A stretch of DNA of 64,000 bases from the NCBI RefSeq assembly GCF_009755815.1, contig NZ_WRPK01000009.1, positions 1-64,000 of the forward strand, given 5' to 3'. This stretch comes from Flavisphingomonas formosensis (GTDB lineage Bacteria; Pseudomonadota; Alphaproteobacteria; Sphingomonadales; Sphingomonadaceae). How positions within the stretch are numbered: position 1 is the first letter of the stretch; each line of letters opens with the position of its first letter. Made by a program: the position numbers and the translations under genes. The notes below the pieces were generated by a model. It saw nothing but the letters and a program-made list of their open reading frames with translations. It searched no databases and was not told where the DNA came from. Positions 33,701-40,954 of the stretch are shown in pieces.

Positions 33701-34277
33701 CGAGGTGGAGCAGACGATCGCGGCGAAGCGGCTCGACGGCGGCGAGCTGCTGGTGCGCGAGGTGGCGCTGACGCTTGCCCGGCTGATGGCCTATAAGGAC
33801 GAATATGAGGTGGCGCGCCTCCATGCCGATCCCGAATTCATGGAACGGCTGCGCACGCAGTTCAGCGGCGATTTCAAGATCCGCTTCCACCTCGCGCCAC
33901 CGATGCTGCCTGGCCGCGATGCGACAGGACGACCGAAGAAGCGCGAGTTCGGCGCCTGGATGCTGCCCGTGTTCCGCATATTGCAGCGTTTCAAAGGGCT
34001 GCGCGGCACGCCGTTCGATCCGTTCGGCCACACTGCCGAGCGGCGCATGGAACGGCGACTGATCGAGGACTATCGCGCGATGATCCGCGACGTGGTGGCG
34101 CGGGTCGAGCAAGGTAATCTTGCGGCGGCGATCGAGCTGGCCGGCGCGGCCTATGACGTGCGCGGCTATGGGCCGGTCAAGGACGCGTCGGTCGAGGAAT
34201 ATGAGCTGCAGCGCCGCGCGTTGCTGGCGGCGTTCGAGGTGCCCTCTGATTTGCGGGAGTCGGTGGGGGTCTCGTAA
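30798..34277 (+). CDS. Indolepyruvate ferredoxin oxidoreductase-family protein (fused)
   Basis: 1159-residue fusion of the alpha and beta/gamma parts of a thiamine-diphosphate 2-oxoacid oxidoreductase that makes acyl-CoA from aryl or branched 2-oxoacids. The N-terminal part has GYISGYRGSPLGVYDAAL and FVPGLNEELAATAIRGTQEL. A thiamine-binding region includes FYCSGCPHNTSTKIPDGS and GHDGMPW. Ferredoxin-like cysteines start near residue 634 (CEGCGDCSVQSNC, then CNKDYSCVKGFCPS), and the gamma domain follows (GIGGTGVLTVGALLGM, then MAQKGGAVTSHIR). Full-length family members have a similar size. It is monocistronic and divergent from the crotonase gene. Confidence 0.9.
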   Translation: MTKSVTTLDDKYVQSEGRVFISSNQALVRLPLDQARRDRAAGLKTAGYISGYRGSPLGVYDAALWGAQKLLDEHEVRFVPGLNEELAATAIRGTQELAWFGASQYQGVFGLWYGKGLGVDRAIEGLKLGNLEGTSALGGYLAVAGDDHGGKSSASAHQSEHTLIAGFLPVLYPANTREILEYGLYGWAMSRYTGLYIGLKCITDTLDLSASVELPDAYRPFVTPDWALPPEGLNLRRNLPPLVQEDWTVNKRLPAAAAWARANPIDRVAIDGERRTLGIVAAGKAYLDVRQALADLGLDEAKCRALGIRVYKPGLIWPIEGESAARFAEGHRALLMVEEKRPVLEEQFASLLYGMAADRRPALIGKRDLQGEMLLPQTGELNAAQVRKAIRTALTQIDLADEEVERRYAWFHDLEGRALAVGGSRYRPAFYCSGCPHNTSTKIPDGSIAMAAVGCQGLAAYVMPERRTMQPVSMGHDGMPWTSVAPLVDREHIFQNMGDGTYSHSGILSIRAAVASKVNMTFKILYNDAVAMTGGQPVEMQMSPVDMVNQLVAENVKPVLFVSDQPEKWRDLVPGGVEVHHRDEMDALQRRLRELPGVSAIVYEQTCATEKRRRRKRGAFPDPDKRVFINPAVCEGCGDCSVQSNCVSIQPLETEFGRKRQIDQSTCNKDYSCVKGFCPSFVTVTGAKIATHTAGDPALIDALIAALPDAGTLPIGEEGHNLLVAGIGGTGVLTVGALLGMAAHLEGKGCTVLDLTGMAQKGGAVTSHIRTGPTPDTIYTSRLGVATSDLILACDMIVGSGAEVLRTVKPGATAAVVNSDVTPTGEFQTNRKLDLGGEALEATIREALGNGAFLPFHATRLATDLTGDSIATNILMLGYAAQKGLLPVSTASIEEAIRLNGSFVKGNLRTFALGRVAAHAPDALARLLAGKPEAAPLDTLDALLDSRVRLLTNYQNAAYADRYLGFVREVEQTIAAKRLDGGELLVREVALTLARLMAYKDEYEVARLHADPEFMERLRTQFSGDFKIRFHLAPPMLPGRDATGRPKKREFGAWMLPVFRILQRFKGLRGTPFDPFGHTAERRMERRLIEDYRAMIRDVVARVEQGNLAAAIELAGAAYDVRGYGPVKDASVEEYELQRRALLAAFEVPSDLRESVGVS

Positions 34278-34285
34278 TTCTCCAC

Positions 34286-34396
34286 CGTTCGTCCCGAGCG
34301 AAGTCGAGGGAACCCCTTCGAGCTTAGTCGAGAATTCCACCGTTGCAGGCCTCGACTTCGCTCGGCCTAGCCCCTCGACTTCGCTCGGGATGAACG
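34286..34396. repeat. Intergenic palindromic repeat pair
   Basis: CGTTCGTCCCGAGCGAAG with TCGAGGG at 34286-34310 and its inverted copy CCCTCGACTTCGCTCGGGAT with GAACG at 34372-34396 flank two related partial copies. They lie between the convergent oxidoreductase and nitroreductase genes and match the repeat at 28525-28611. Confidence 0.65.
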
Positions 34397-34437
34397 GATT
34401 GTGATCGTCGCGAAAAGGCCGAAAGCTCTCAAAACGC

Positions 34438-34556
34438 GTCATCCCAGCGAAAGCTGGGGTCACTCTCCACCGCGAACCGCATGCGATTTGAGAGCGATGC
34501 CAGCTTGCGCTGGCATGACGTGGGTTTTTGCAAATCCCCTGAAGGGGAGGGGCTTA
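34438..34556. repeat. Cluster of small hairpins before the nitroreductase end
   Basis: ATCCCAGC-GAAA-GCTGGGGT (34441-34460) and TGCCAGC-TTGC-GCTGGCA (34498-34515) are short stem-loops. They are followed by TCCCCTGAAGGGGAGGGGCTT at 34536-34555, a relative of the terminator-like hairpins at 15938 and 19711. Together they fill the gap between convergent genes and probably terminate transcription from one or both sides. Confidence 0.5.
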
Positions 34557-34561
34557 TAGCG

Positions 34562-35242
34562 TCACGCATCCACCCACCGCACCGCATCCGCGATCGAGGC
34601 CCGGCGTGAGCGGAAGCCGTTCGCCGGGTGGGTGTCGTCGGCGAAGCCGAACGAGGCGCCGAGTACGATCATGCGGTTCGCGGGGATGCCGAAATGCTCG
34701 CGCATCAGCGGCGCATAGGTGGCGAGCGCGGCCTGGGGGATCATGCCGAGGCCGAGGCTCTGCGCGGCGAGCAGGATGCTGCCCACATAGAGGCCGGAAT
34801 CGATCGCGCCATAGGCGCCGAGGTCGCGCTCCGATGTCACGATCAGGGCATGCGGCGCGCCGAACAGGCGGAAATTCTCGAGCGCCTGCTTCCCCGATGC
34901 GACGCGGTCACCATATTGCACGCCTACGCTCTCATAGAGCTGCCAGCCTACCTCGCGCTGACGTTCCTTGTAGATGCCGCGATAGGCCTCGGGAAAGGGG
35001 AAGTCGGGCTCCATCGCCGGAAAGCCCTGCGCTGCGGTGTCGGCCTGCGCGCGCGCGAACAGCTTGGTGCGGAAGCGCTCGGTGCCCTCGCCCTCGGTGA
35101 CGATCACCTGCCAGGGCTGCGAATTGCACCATGAGGCCGACATCTGCGCGATCTCGAGCATCCGCTCGATCACCGTGCGCGGCACCGGATCGGGGCGGAA
35201 GCCGCGGCAGCTGTACCGCTCCGCCAGCAGACGCGAGAGCAT
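34562..35242 (-). CDS. Nitroreductase-family protein
   Basis: 226-residue FMN-dependent nitroreductase-fold enzyme. Family marks are LLAERYSCRGFRPDPVPRTV, the FMN-binding SASWCNSQPWQVIVTEG, GAIDSGLYVGSILLAAQSLGLG and IPANRMIVLGASFGFAD. ATG 35242 has GGAGGAG. Members reduce nitro groups, quinones or enones with NAD(P)H. It is divergent from the MFS operon and may protect against or process unsaturated ketone intermediates; that role is inferred. Confidence 0.87.
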   Translation of the reverse strand: MLSRLLAERYSCRGFRPDPVPRTVIERMLEIAQMSASWCNSQPWQVIVTEGEGTERFRTKLFARAQADTAAQGFPAMEPDFPFPEAYRGIYKERQREVGWQLYESVGVQYGDRVASGKQALENFRLFGAPHALIVTSERDLGAYGAIDSGLYVGSILLAAQSLGLGMIPQAALATYAPLMREHFGIPANRMIVLGASFGFADDTHPANGFRSRRASIADAVRWVDA

Positions 35243-35458
35243 GACCGACTCCTCCGGCCAGTCGCCATCGTCCAATGTCCTGCGCTCCTGCTGTGCCAAG
35301 TCCGTCGCCCTCCAAATCTGTCGCTGCCATGCAACGATAGTGTCGCCTGCCGCGCGGTGAAGCCGGTTGCGCGGAGAAGCATGATCGATTGCCGCGCCCG
35401 CGCTGCCCGATCGCGCATCGCCGCTTATGCTCGCGCAAAAGGACGGGAGAGGCACCGC

Positions 35459-36694
35459 ATGGCGAGGACAGGAAGGACGGATCCGGACGGCACGGCGCGG
35501 CTGACGTCCGTCGCGGGCTGCTTCCTCGCCCAGAATTTCGTCATGGGCACCGCTTATGGCTCGTTTGGGCCGCTGCTGACCACGATGCAGGCCGATCTCG
35601 GCATTGGCCGCGCCGTTGCCTCGATGGGGATGAGCGTCGTGACGCTCGCCCTCGCGCTCGTCGCGGCCGCGGCGGGCGGGGTGATGCAGCGCTTCCGTAC
35701 CCGCGACGTGATGATCGTCGGCGTGGCGGTGAGTGCCATTGCCTATCTCGGCCTCGCCCTGACCCCGAGCTTCGTCGTCGCGCTGGTCTCCTATGCACTG
35801 GTTGGAATCGGGATTGCACTGGGGGCGATCCTTGCGCCGCTCGCGTTGACGACGCGCTGGGTCAGCGACGGTCGGGGCAAGGCACTGGCGATCGTCAACC
35901 TGCCGGTGGTGCTGTTCACCTGTCCCTTCGTCATCGGCGAGGTGCTGCCGGAGATCGGCCGGCGGGCGGTGCTGCTTGCGCTGAGCGCCGCCTTGCTCAT
36001 GCTGATTCCCGTGTTGCTTGCACTCGTCCGCGAACGGCCGAGCGGGGAGAGCGGCTTTGGAGGGCAGGGTGCGGCGGGAACGCCGGCCGAACCGGTGCCT
36101 GCCGGCGCGATCGTCGCCAACTCCGGCTTCTGGTTCGTTTCGCTTGGCATCGGTCTGATGGCGGGCTGCGGCATTATATTCGTCGTCCATATCGTGCCGT
36201 TCGGCACCAGCGCGGGGCTGTCGCTCGGCAGCGCGACGGCGCTGCTTTCCATCTATGCGGGCGCGGGCCTGCTCGGCACGCCGTTGTTCGGCTGGTTGGC
36301 GGACCGGCTGGGGCCGCCGATTGCCTTGATCCTGAGCGGGGGCGTGCAGGCGCTGGGCTGGGCACTGCTGCTGGTGGTCAAGGGGCCTGCGCTGCTGCTG
36401 GTCGCGGCTACACTCGGCGTCTGCTGTACGCCGCTCGTCACGCTCCACGGAGCGGCGCTGACCGCGCTGTTCGGTCATGCGACGGTCGCGCGCGCCATGG
36501 GGTACAGCTATCTCTGCAAGTTGCCCTTCATCTTCGGCTTCGGCCCAATGGCGGGAGCGATGTTCGATGCGACGGGCGATTATCGTATGCCGTTCCTGCT
36601 TTGCTCAGCGTTGATGGCATGCGCAACGCTCTGCTTCCTCGCGCTGTCGGTCGTCTCCCGCCAGCCCGGGGATGCGCGGACGGCGACGGCCTGA
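35459..36694 (+). CDS. MFS transporter
   Basis: 411-residue major facilitator with about 12 membrane helices (VAGCFLAQNFVMGTAYGSFG, then SMGMSVVTLALALVAAAAGG and GWLADRLGPPIALILSGGVQ). The layout resembles oxalate/monocarboxylate-type transporters. ATG 35459 has GGGAGAGG. It opens an operon with a kinase (27 bases after), a CrtC-like protein, a DUF35 protein and a thiolase-like protein, so it probably imports the substrate these act on. Confidence 0.87.
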   Translation: MARTGRTDPDGTARLTSVAGCFLAQNFVMGTAYGSFGPLLTTMQADLGIGRAVASMGMSVVTLALALVAAAAGGVMQRFRTRDVMIVGVAVSAIAYLGLALTPSFVVALVSYALVGIGIALGAILAPLALTTRWVSDGRGKALAIVNLPVVLFTCPFVIGEVLPEIGRRAVLLALSAALLMLIPVLLALVRERPSGESGFGGQGAAGTPAEPVPAGAIVANSGFWFVSLGIGLMAGCGIIFVVHIVPFGTSAGLSLGSATALLSIYAGAGLLGTPLFGWLADRLGPPIALILSGGVQALGWALLLVVKGPALLLVAATLGVCCTPLVTLHGAALTALFGHATVARAMGYSYLCKLPFIFGFGPMAGAMFDATGDYRMPFLLCSALMACATLCFLALSVVSRQPGDARTATA

Positions 36695-36721
36695 CGCGGG
36701 GATCGGATAGAAGGAAGGGTG

Positions 36722-38134
36722 ATGGACGAGATTGGGAGGAAGGTCGTCGCGGCGGCGCACGGCGTGCTGAAGCGGCTGGTGGAATCGGGGACGCTGCACG
36801 ACGATCATGTCACCGAGGTGCATATGGCGGTGACCGCGCTCGGCTATGAGCTCAACCGCAGCGGCTATGATCCGGTGAAGCTCGCGGAGGTGCGCGCAGA
36901 CGAGGCCGCGCTCGTTCAAGCGCTGCGTCCAGTGATGGCGGCGTCCGGCGCCGTGCCGGCACGCACCTGGGCGGACGCCTGGCAAAGCGGCGTCGGCTCG
37001 CATCTCGCCGGATTGATCGAGACCGCGCCCGCATCGGTTGCCGACGACGTGGCGGTCGTGCAGCAGCTCCGCGACTTCCTGGTCGGCTATCACGAGCCGA
37101 TGGACCCGGTGGTCGGCGCCGGCACGCGCAGCACCTATCAGGGCGGGCGCGGCGACAAGGCTGAGGCGGCCGAGGGCATCGTGATCTACATCACCGCGCC
37201 CGGGCTGCAATCCTATCTGCGCCGCCGCTTTCCCGACCGGTCGACTGAGGTGTTTTCGGTCGAGCGGCTGATGGGCGGCTATTCCAAGGAGACCTATATC
37301 GTCCGGCTGGACGAGGGGGACGGACCGAAGACGATCGTCATCCGCAAGGACGGCTATGGCCTGCCGACCGGATCGAGCGTCGCCAACGAGTTCGCCGTGC
37401 TGCAGGAAGTGCATGCGCTCGGCATGCCGGTGCCCGAGCCTTTGTGGCTGGAGACGGATACGGCGCCCTTCGCCACGGCGTTCATGGCGGTCGGCCATGT
37501 CTCTGGGAAGCCTGCGAACCAGGCGGTACTCGCCGATACGGCCGAGCGCGAGGCGTGGGCCGACGCTTTCGCCCATGCGCTGGCGCTGCTCCACCGCAGC
37601 ACCGCACAGCCCGACGCCGACGTGCGCGATGTGCTGCGCGCCGAGATCGCGGATCTCAGGCGCCGCATGCGGGAGCGCGAGCGCGCGCCGCATCCCGGCC
37701 TCAGCCTCGGCCTCGCCTGGCTGGAGACGCATCTCGACGATCTCGCCGGCCGCCCCGCCTGCCGTGTGCATGGTGATTTCGGCTTCCACAACATGCTCAT
37801 GGCCGGGCCCAAGCTGGTCGCGGTGCTCGACTGGGAGTTCAGCCACATCGGCGATCCGGTCGAGGACCTGGTCATGTTCCGGCCGTTCATGGAACAGATC
37901 GGCTGCTGGGACCGGTTCATCGGTACCTATGGGGCGGAGTGCGGCTTCAGTTTCGACGAAGGCGGCGCGCGTTATTTCGGGGTATGGACCGAGGTGCGCA
38001 ACCTCGTCGCCTGCCTCGGCTCGCTCAATTCGCTGCTGATGCCGCAGGTGACCGACGTCGCCCTGTCGGTCGCCGGCACCATCTACATCCCCAAATATGA
38101 GATCGCCGTGCTCGACGCGATCATCGGAGGCTGA
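36722..38134 (+). CDS. APH-family phosphotransferase with N-terminal helical domain
   Basis: 470-residue protein with two parts. Residues 1-150 or so are helical and of unknown function, with RADEAALVQALRPVMAAS similar to the separate protein at 14343. Residues 165-470 form an aminoglycoside-phosphotransferase fold with intact catalytic motifs: RLMGGYSKETYIVRL, HGDFGFHN (His350, Asp352) and VLDWEFSHIGDPVEDL. It should phosphorylate a hydroxyl on a small molecule or CoA ester. ATG 36722 has AAGGAAGG; the GTG just before it is possible. It is followed 7 bases later by the CrtC-like gene. Confidence 0.82.
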   Translation: MDEIGRKVVAAAHGVLKRLVESGTLHDDHVTEVHMAVTALGYELNRSGYDPVKLAEVRADEAALVQALRPVMAASGAVPARTWADAWQSGVGSHLAGLIETAPASVADDVAVVQQLRDFLVGYHEPMDPVVGAGTRSTYQGGRGDKAEAAEGIVIYITAPGLQSYLRRRFPDRSTEVFSVERLMGGYSKETYIVRLDEGDGPKTIVIRKDGYGLPTGSSVANEFAVLQEVHALGMPVPEPLWLETDTAPFATAFMAVGHVSGKPANQAVLADTAEREAWADAFAHALALLHRSTAQPDADVRDVLRAEIADLRRRMRERERAPHPGLSLGLAWLETHLDDLAGRPACRVHGDFGFHNMLMAGPKLVAVLDWEFSHIGDPVEDLVMFRPFMEQIGCWDRFIGTYGAECGFSFDEGGARYFGVWTEVRNLVACLGSLNSLLMPQVTDVALSVAGTIYIPKYEIAVLDAIIGG

Positions 38135-38141
38135 GACCAGG

Positions 38142-39155
38142 ATGAGCGAGACGATCGAGTGGACCAAGAGCAGCCTGGATTTCGGCAAGACGACTGACCA
38201 GGACGATTTCTATCACGGGCGGAATCAGCCCGAGAAGCATTTCGAGATGACGGAGACCTGGTACTGGAACTTCTACGAGCCCGAAGCGAAACTGCACGGG
38301 TTCATCCACATCTGGACGCATCCCAATCTCAATCTCTGCACCGGCGGCCTCTTCGCCCATTTCGGGCACAAGCGCGAGCATCTCGCCGCCGAGCTGTTCG
38401 ATTTCCGCAACTTCACGCCGGACACGATCTTCGACAAGGACGGCAATATCCGCCTCGATAACGGTCTTACCGTAACGTTCGAAGAACCGATGCGCCGGGC
38501 GCGGATCACATATGACAATGTCGATCGCGGCTTCAGCCTCGATATGGTGCAGACCGCGGTGCAGCCGCCGGTCGTGCGCGGCAACGACCGCCATTTCGAG
38601 CAAACGATGCGCGCCGTCGGCAAGGTGGTCTATGAGGGGCGCGACTATGCCTTTGACAATCTTGCGATCCGCGACCGCAGCTGGGGCGAGCGCCGGCCCG
38701 AGGGCGGCCATAAGATCCCGCCCTACACCTGGATGAACGGCGCCTTCTCGGAACAATTCTCCTTCTGCATCTCGGGCATGGACGATCCCGAACTCAAGCC
38801 GGACTGGGTCGGCCTCTACGATGTCCCGCGCGACAAGCTGATGAGCGACGCGTGGATCTACGATCATGGCACGATGCTGCGGCTGCATAGCCTGTCGAAG
38901 ATCACCCATCGCGCCGAAGACGGGCTCCGGCCGCTGCGCAACATCATCGACTGCGTCGCGGACGATGGCCGCAGCTTCCGCTTCGAGGGCGAGGTGATCG
39001 CCAGCAATCCCTGGCATAGCTGGCAGAATGCGCTCTGCCATTGCGGGCTCACCCGCTGGACCTCGCCCCAATTTCCGGGCGTGACCGGCTGGGGCGAGAC
39101 CCAGGAAGTACAGTGGAACGATTATGTCGCCCGGCGCTGCAAGCCGGTCGAGTGA
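38142..39155 (+). CDS. CrtC/AttH-like double-lipocalin protein
   Basis: 337-residue protein related to the one at 15972. The first half shows TWYWNFYEPEAKLHGFIHIW, then HPNLNLCTGGLFAHFG; the second half begins FDNLAIRDRSWGERRPEGGH. The RDxSWG motif and the NPD/EPE-to-GG block are shared between the two. The fold is that of hydroxyneurosporene hydratase/AttH proteins, inferred from motifs. No signal peptide. Its operon mates are a kinase before it and the DUF35/thiolase-like pair after it, which suggests an enzyme or binding protein for hydroxylated lipid-like substrates. Confidence 0.6.
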   Translation: MSETIEWTKSSLDFGKTTDQDDFYHGRNQPEKHFEMTETWYWNFYEPEAKLHGFIHIWTHPNLNLCTGGLFAHFGHKREHLAAELFDFRNFTPDTIFDKDGNIRLDNGLTVTFEEPMRRARITYDNVDRGFSLDMVQTAVQPPVVRGNDRHFEQTMRAVGKVVYEGRDYAFDNLAIRDRSWGERRPEGGHKIPPYTWMNGAFSEQFSFCISGMDDPELKPDWVGLYDVPRDKLMSDAWIYDHGTMLRLHSLSKITHRAEDGLRPLRNIIDCVADDGRSFRFEGEVIASNPWHSWQNALCHCGLTRWTSPQFPGVTGWGETQEVQWNDYVARRCKPVE

Positions 39156-39165
39156 AGGAGGGACT

Positions 39166-39597
39166 ATGGCTTACGGGGGTGATGCAGGCGGCGAGGCCGT
39201 CGCGGGGCGAGGGCATAACGCGCCCTGCTCGAACCGGGATTTCGATTTCTTCTATCGCGGGCTGGAGGCAGAGCAGCTGCTGATCCAGAAATGCGGCGGT
39301 TGCGGTGCGTTGCGCAGCTTGCCGACGCCGGCCTGCGCCGAATGCCGTTCGTTCGATTGGCAAGCGGTGCCGGTATCGGGCGAAGGTCGGATCCACAGCT
39401 TCGTGATCCACCATTATCCACCGCTGCCTGGCTTCGAGACGCCGCATCCGATCGCGGTGGTCGACCTTGCGGAGGGCGTGCGCCTGGTCGCCGCGATGGA
39501 CGGCACCGCGCCGGATGACTTGCAGGTCGGTGCGCCCGTCACCGCCGAATTCCTCCGCCGCGGCGACGTTGCCGCCTATCGTTTCCGCCTGAGCTGA
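39166..39597 (+). CDS. DUF35 OB-fold/zinc-ribbon protein
   Basis: 143-residue protein with a rubredoxin-like zinc ribbon (Cys43, Cys46, Cys57, Cys60 in KCGGCGALRSLPTPACAEC) and an OB-fold (SGEGRIHSFVIHHYPPLPGF, then HPIAVVDLAEGVRLVAAMDG). DUF35 proteins are partners of thiolase-fold enzymes and bind acyl-CoA; ChsH2 uses one to recruit the aldolase Ltp2. ATG 39166 has AAGGAGGG. The thiolase-like gene begins 10 bases after the stop, so the two very probably form a complex. Confidence 0.87.
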   Translation: MAYGGDAGGEAVAGRGHNAPCSNRDFDFFYRGLEAEQLLIQKCGGCGALRSLPTPACAECRSFDWQAVPVSGEGRIHSFVIHHYPPLPGFETPHPIAVVDLAEGVRLVAAMDGTAPDDLQVGAPVTAEFLRRGDVAAYRFRLS

Positions 39598-39607
39598 AAG
39601 GCCGCCC

Positions 39608-40777
39608 ATGGCAGATTTTGCAAACAAGACCGCCATTGCCGGCATCGGCGCGACCGAATTCTCGAAGAATTCGGGGCGGAGCGAATTGCGCCTCGCCGTC
39701 GAGGCGACGCTTACAGCACTCGCCGACGCCGGGATCGATCCGTCGGAGGTGGACGGCATGTCCTCCTTCACCATGGACAATAATTCGGAGCAGGAGATTT
39801 TCCGCGCGATCGGCGGGAGGGATCTTAAATTCTTCACCCGTATCCCGCAGGGTGGCGGCGGCACCTGCGGGCCTCTGCAGCAGGCGGCGATGGCGATCAG
39901 CACCGGTGTCGCCAATATCGTCGTCTGCTACCGGGCGATGAACGAACGCTCCGAATATCGCTTCGGCACGCCGATGTCGGGGCTGCCGCCGACCAGCGAC
40001 AATGTCGTCTTCGCCTATCATGGCTTTGCCGGGCTGATGACGCCTGCCGCGATGATCGGCATGATGATGCGCCGTTACATGCACGAGACCGGGGCCACCA
40101 GCCGCGACTTCGCCAACTATTCGGTGGTGGCGCGCAAGCATGCCGCGACCAATCCCAACGCCTTCTTCTACGGCAAGCCGATCACCGTCGAGGATCACCA
40201 GGCGTCGCGGATGATCGCCGATCCGCTGCGTCTGCTCGACTGCTGCCAGGAAAGCGACGGCGGTGTCGCGGTCGTCGTCGTCAGCGCCGAGCGGGCACGC
40301 GCGCTGCGGCAGAAGCCGGTGCTGATCCGCGCGGCCGCGCAGGGCTCCCCCGCGGGCACGCTCGGCCTCGCGAGCTTCTATCGCGCGGATATTTCTCCGC
40401 GTGACGAATGCGCGGCTGCCGCAAGACAGCTCTACGAGACCGCGCGGATGACACCGAAGGATATCCAGGTCGCGATCCTCTACGATCATTTCGGACCGAC
40501 CGTGCTCACCTCGCTCGAAGGCTATGGCTTCTGTGCGCGGGGCGAGGCGAAGGACTTCATCAAGGGCGGAAATATCGAAGTGGACGGCACGCTGCCGGTC
40601 AACACCCATGGGGGGCAGCTCGGCGAGGCCTATATCCACGGCATGAACGGTGTAGCCGAGGCGGTGCGGCAGCTGCGCGGACAGGCGGTCAACCAGGTCG
40701 CCGGCGTGCATAATGTGCTGGTTTCGGCGGGGAGCGGAGTGCCGACCAGCGCGGCGATATTGGGGATCGACGGGTAG
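39608..40777 (+). CDS. Thiolase-like protein (lipid-transfer/aldolase type)
   Basis: 389-residue thiolase-fold protein of the non-specific lipid-transfer (SCP-x/Ltp) group. It keeps a Cys at GGGGTCGPLQQAA (Cys87) and the His of NTHGGQLGEAY (His334). The second catalytic Cys of thiolases, normally near the C terminus, is replaced (LVSAGSGVPTSA). The segment AILYDHFGPTVLTSLEGYGF resembles the Tyr-containing loop of the retro-aldolase Ltp2. With the DUF35 protein it may cleave a beta-hydroxyacyl-CoA side chain. A thiolase role cannot be excluded. Confidence 0.8.
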   Translation: MADFANKTAIAGIGATEFSKNSGRSELRLAVEATLTALADAGIDPSEVDGMSSFTMDNNSEQEIFRAIGGRDLKFFTRIPQGGGGTCGPLQQAAMAISTGVANIVVCYRAMNERSEYRFGTPMSGLPPTSDNVVFAYHGFAGLMTPAAMIGMMMRRYMHETGATSRDFANYSVVARKHAATNPNAFFYGKPITVEDHQASRMIADPLRLLDCCQESDGGVAVVVVSAERARALRQKPVLIRAAAQGSPAGTLGLASFYRADISPRDECAAAARQLYETARMTPKDIQVAILYDHFGPTVLTSLEGYGFCARGEAKDFIKGGNIEVDGTLPVNTHGGQLGEAYIHGMNGVAEAVRQLRGQAVNQVAGVHNVLVSAGSGVPTSAAILGIDG

Positions 40778-40795
40778 CGCGCAGGCGTTTTCCCT

Positions 40796-40825
40796 CCGTT
40801 ATCCCGACGAAAGTCGGGATAACGG
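40796..40825. terminator. Bidirectional terminator-like hairpin
   Basis: A perfect 13-base inverted repeat, CCGTTATCCCGAC and GTCGGGATAACGG, encloses a GAAA tetraloop 19 bases after the thiolase-like gene. It has no T run but is very stable, and lies between convergent genes, so it probably ends transcription of the operon 35459-40777. Confidence 0.6.
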
Positions 40826-40846
40826 ATGAAATCGCAACCCTTGCCC

Positions 40847-40940
40847 CGTTCGCGCTGAGCTTGTCGAAGCACTCTCCCTCTTTCTGTTTACCTCGGAATC
40901 AAGGACGAAGGGAGGGCCTCGACAGGCTCGGCCCAAACGG
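40847..40940. repeat. REP-like repeat pair between convergent genes
   Basis: CGTTCGCGCTGAGCTTGTCG (40847) and GGCCTCGACAGGCTCGGCCC with AAACGG (40915-40940) are opposed copies of a repeat with the same pattern as those at 28525 and 34286 (CGTTCG...GAGC...TCGA). They lie just before the end of the minus-strand crotonase gene. Confidence 0.5.
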
Positions 40941-40954
40941 GTGGGCTCTGTTCC

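Noticed and set aside
34286-34556. CRISPR-like cluster of repeats
   Set aside because: The units are palindromic, unequal in spacing and shared with two other intergenic gaps; they are REP-like, with no spacers and no cas genes.
35243-36478. Extended nitroreductase frame reaching upstream through the MFS gene
   Set aside because: The upstream part is antisense to the MFS gene and low in complexity; the nitroreductase starts properly at 35242 with GGAGGAG.
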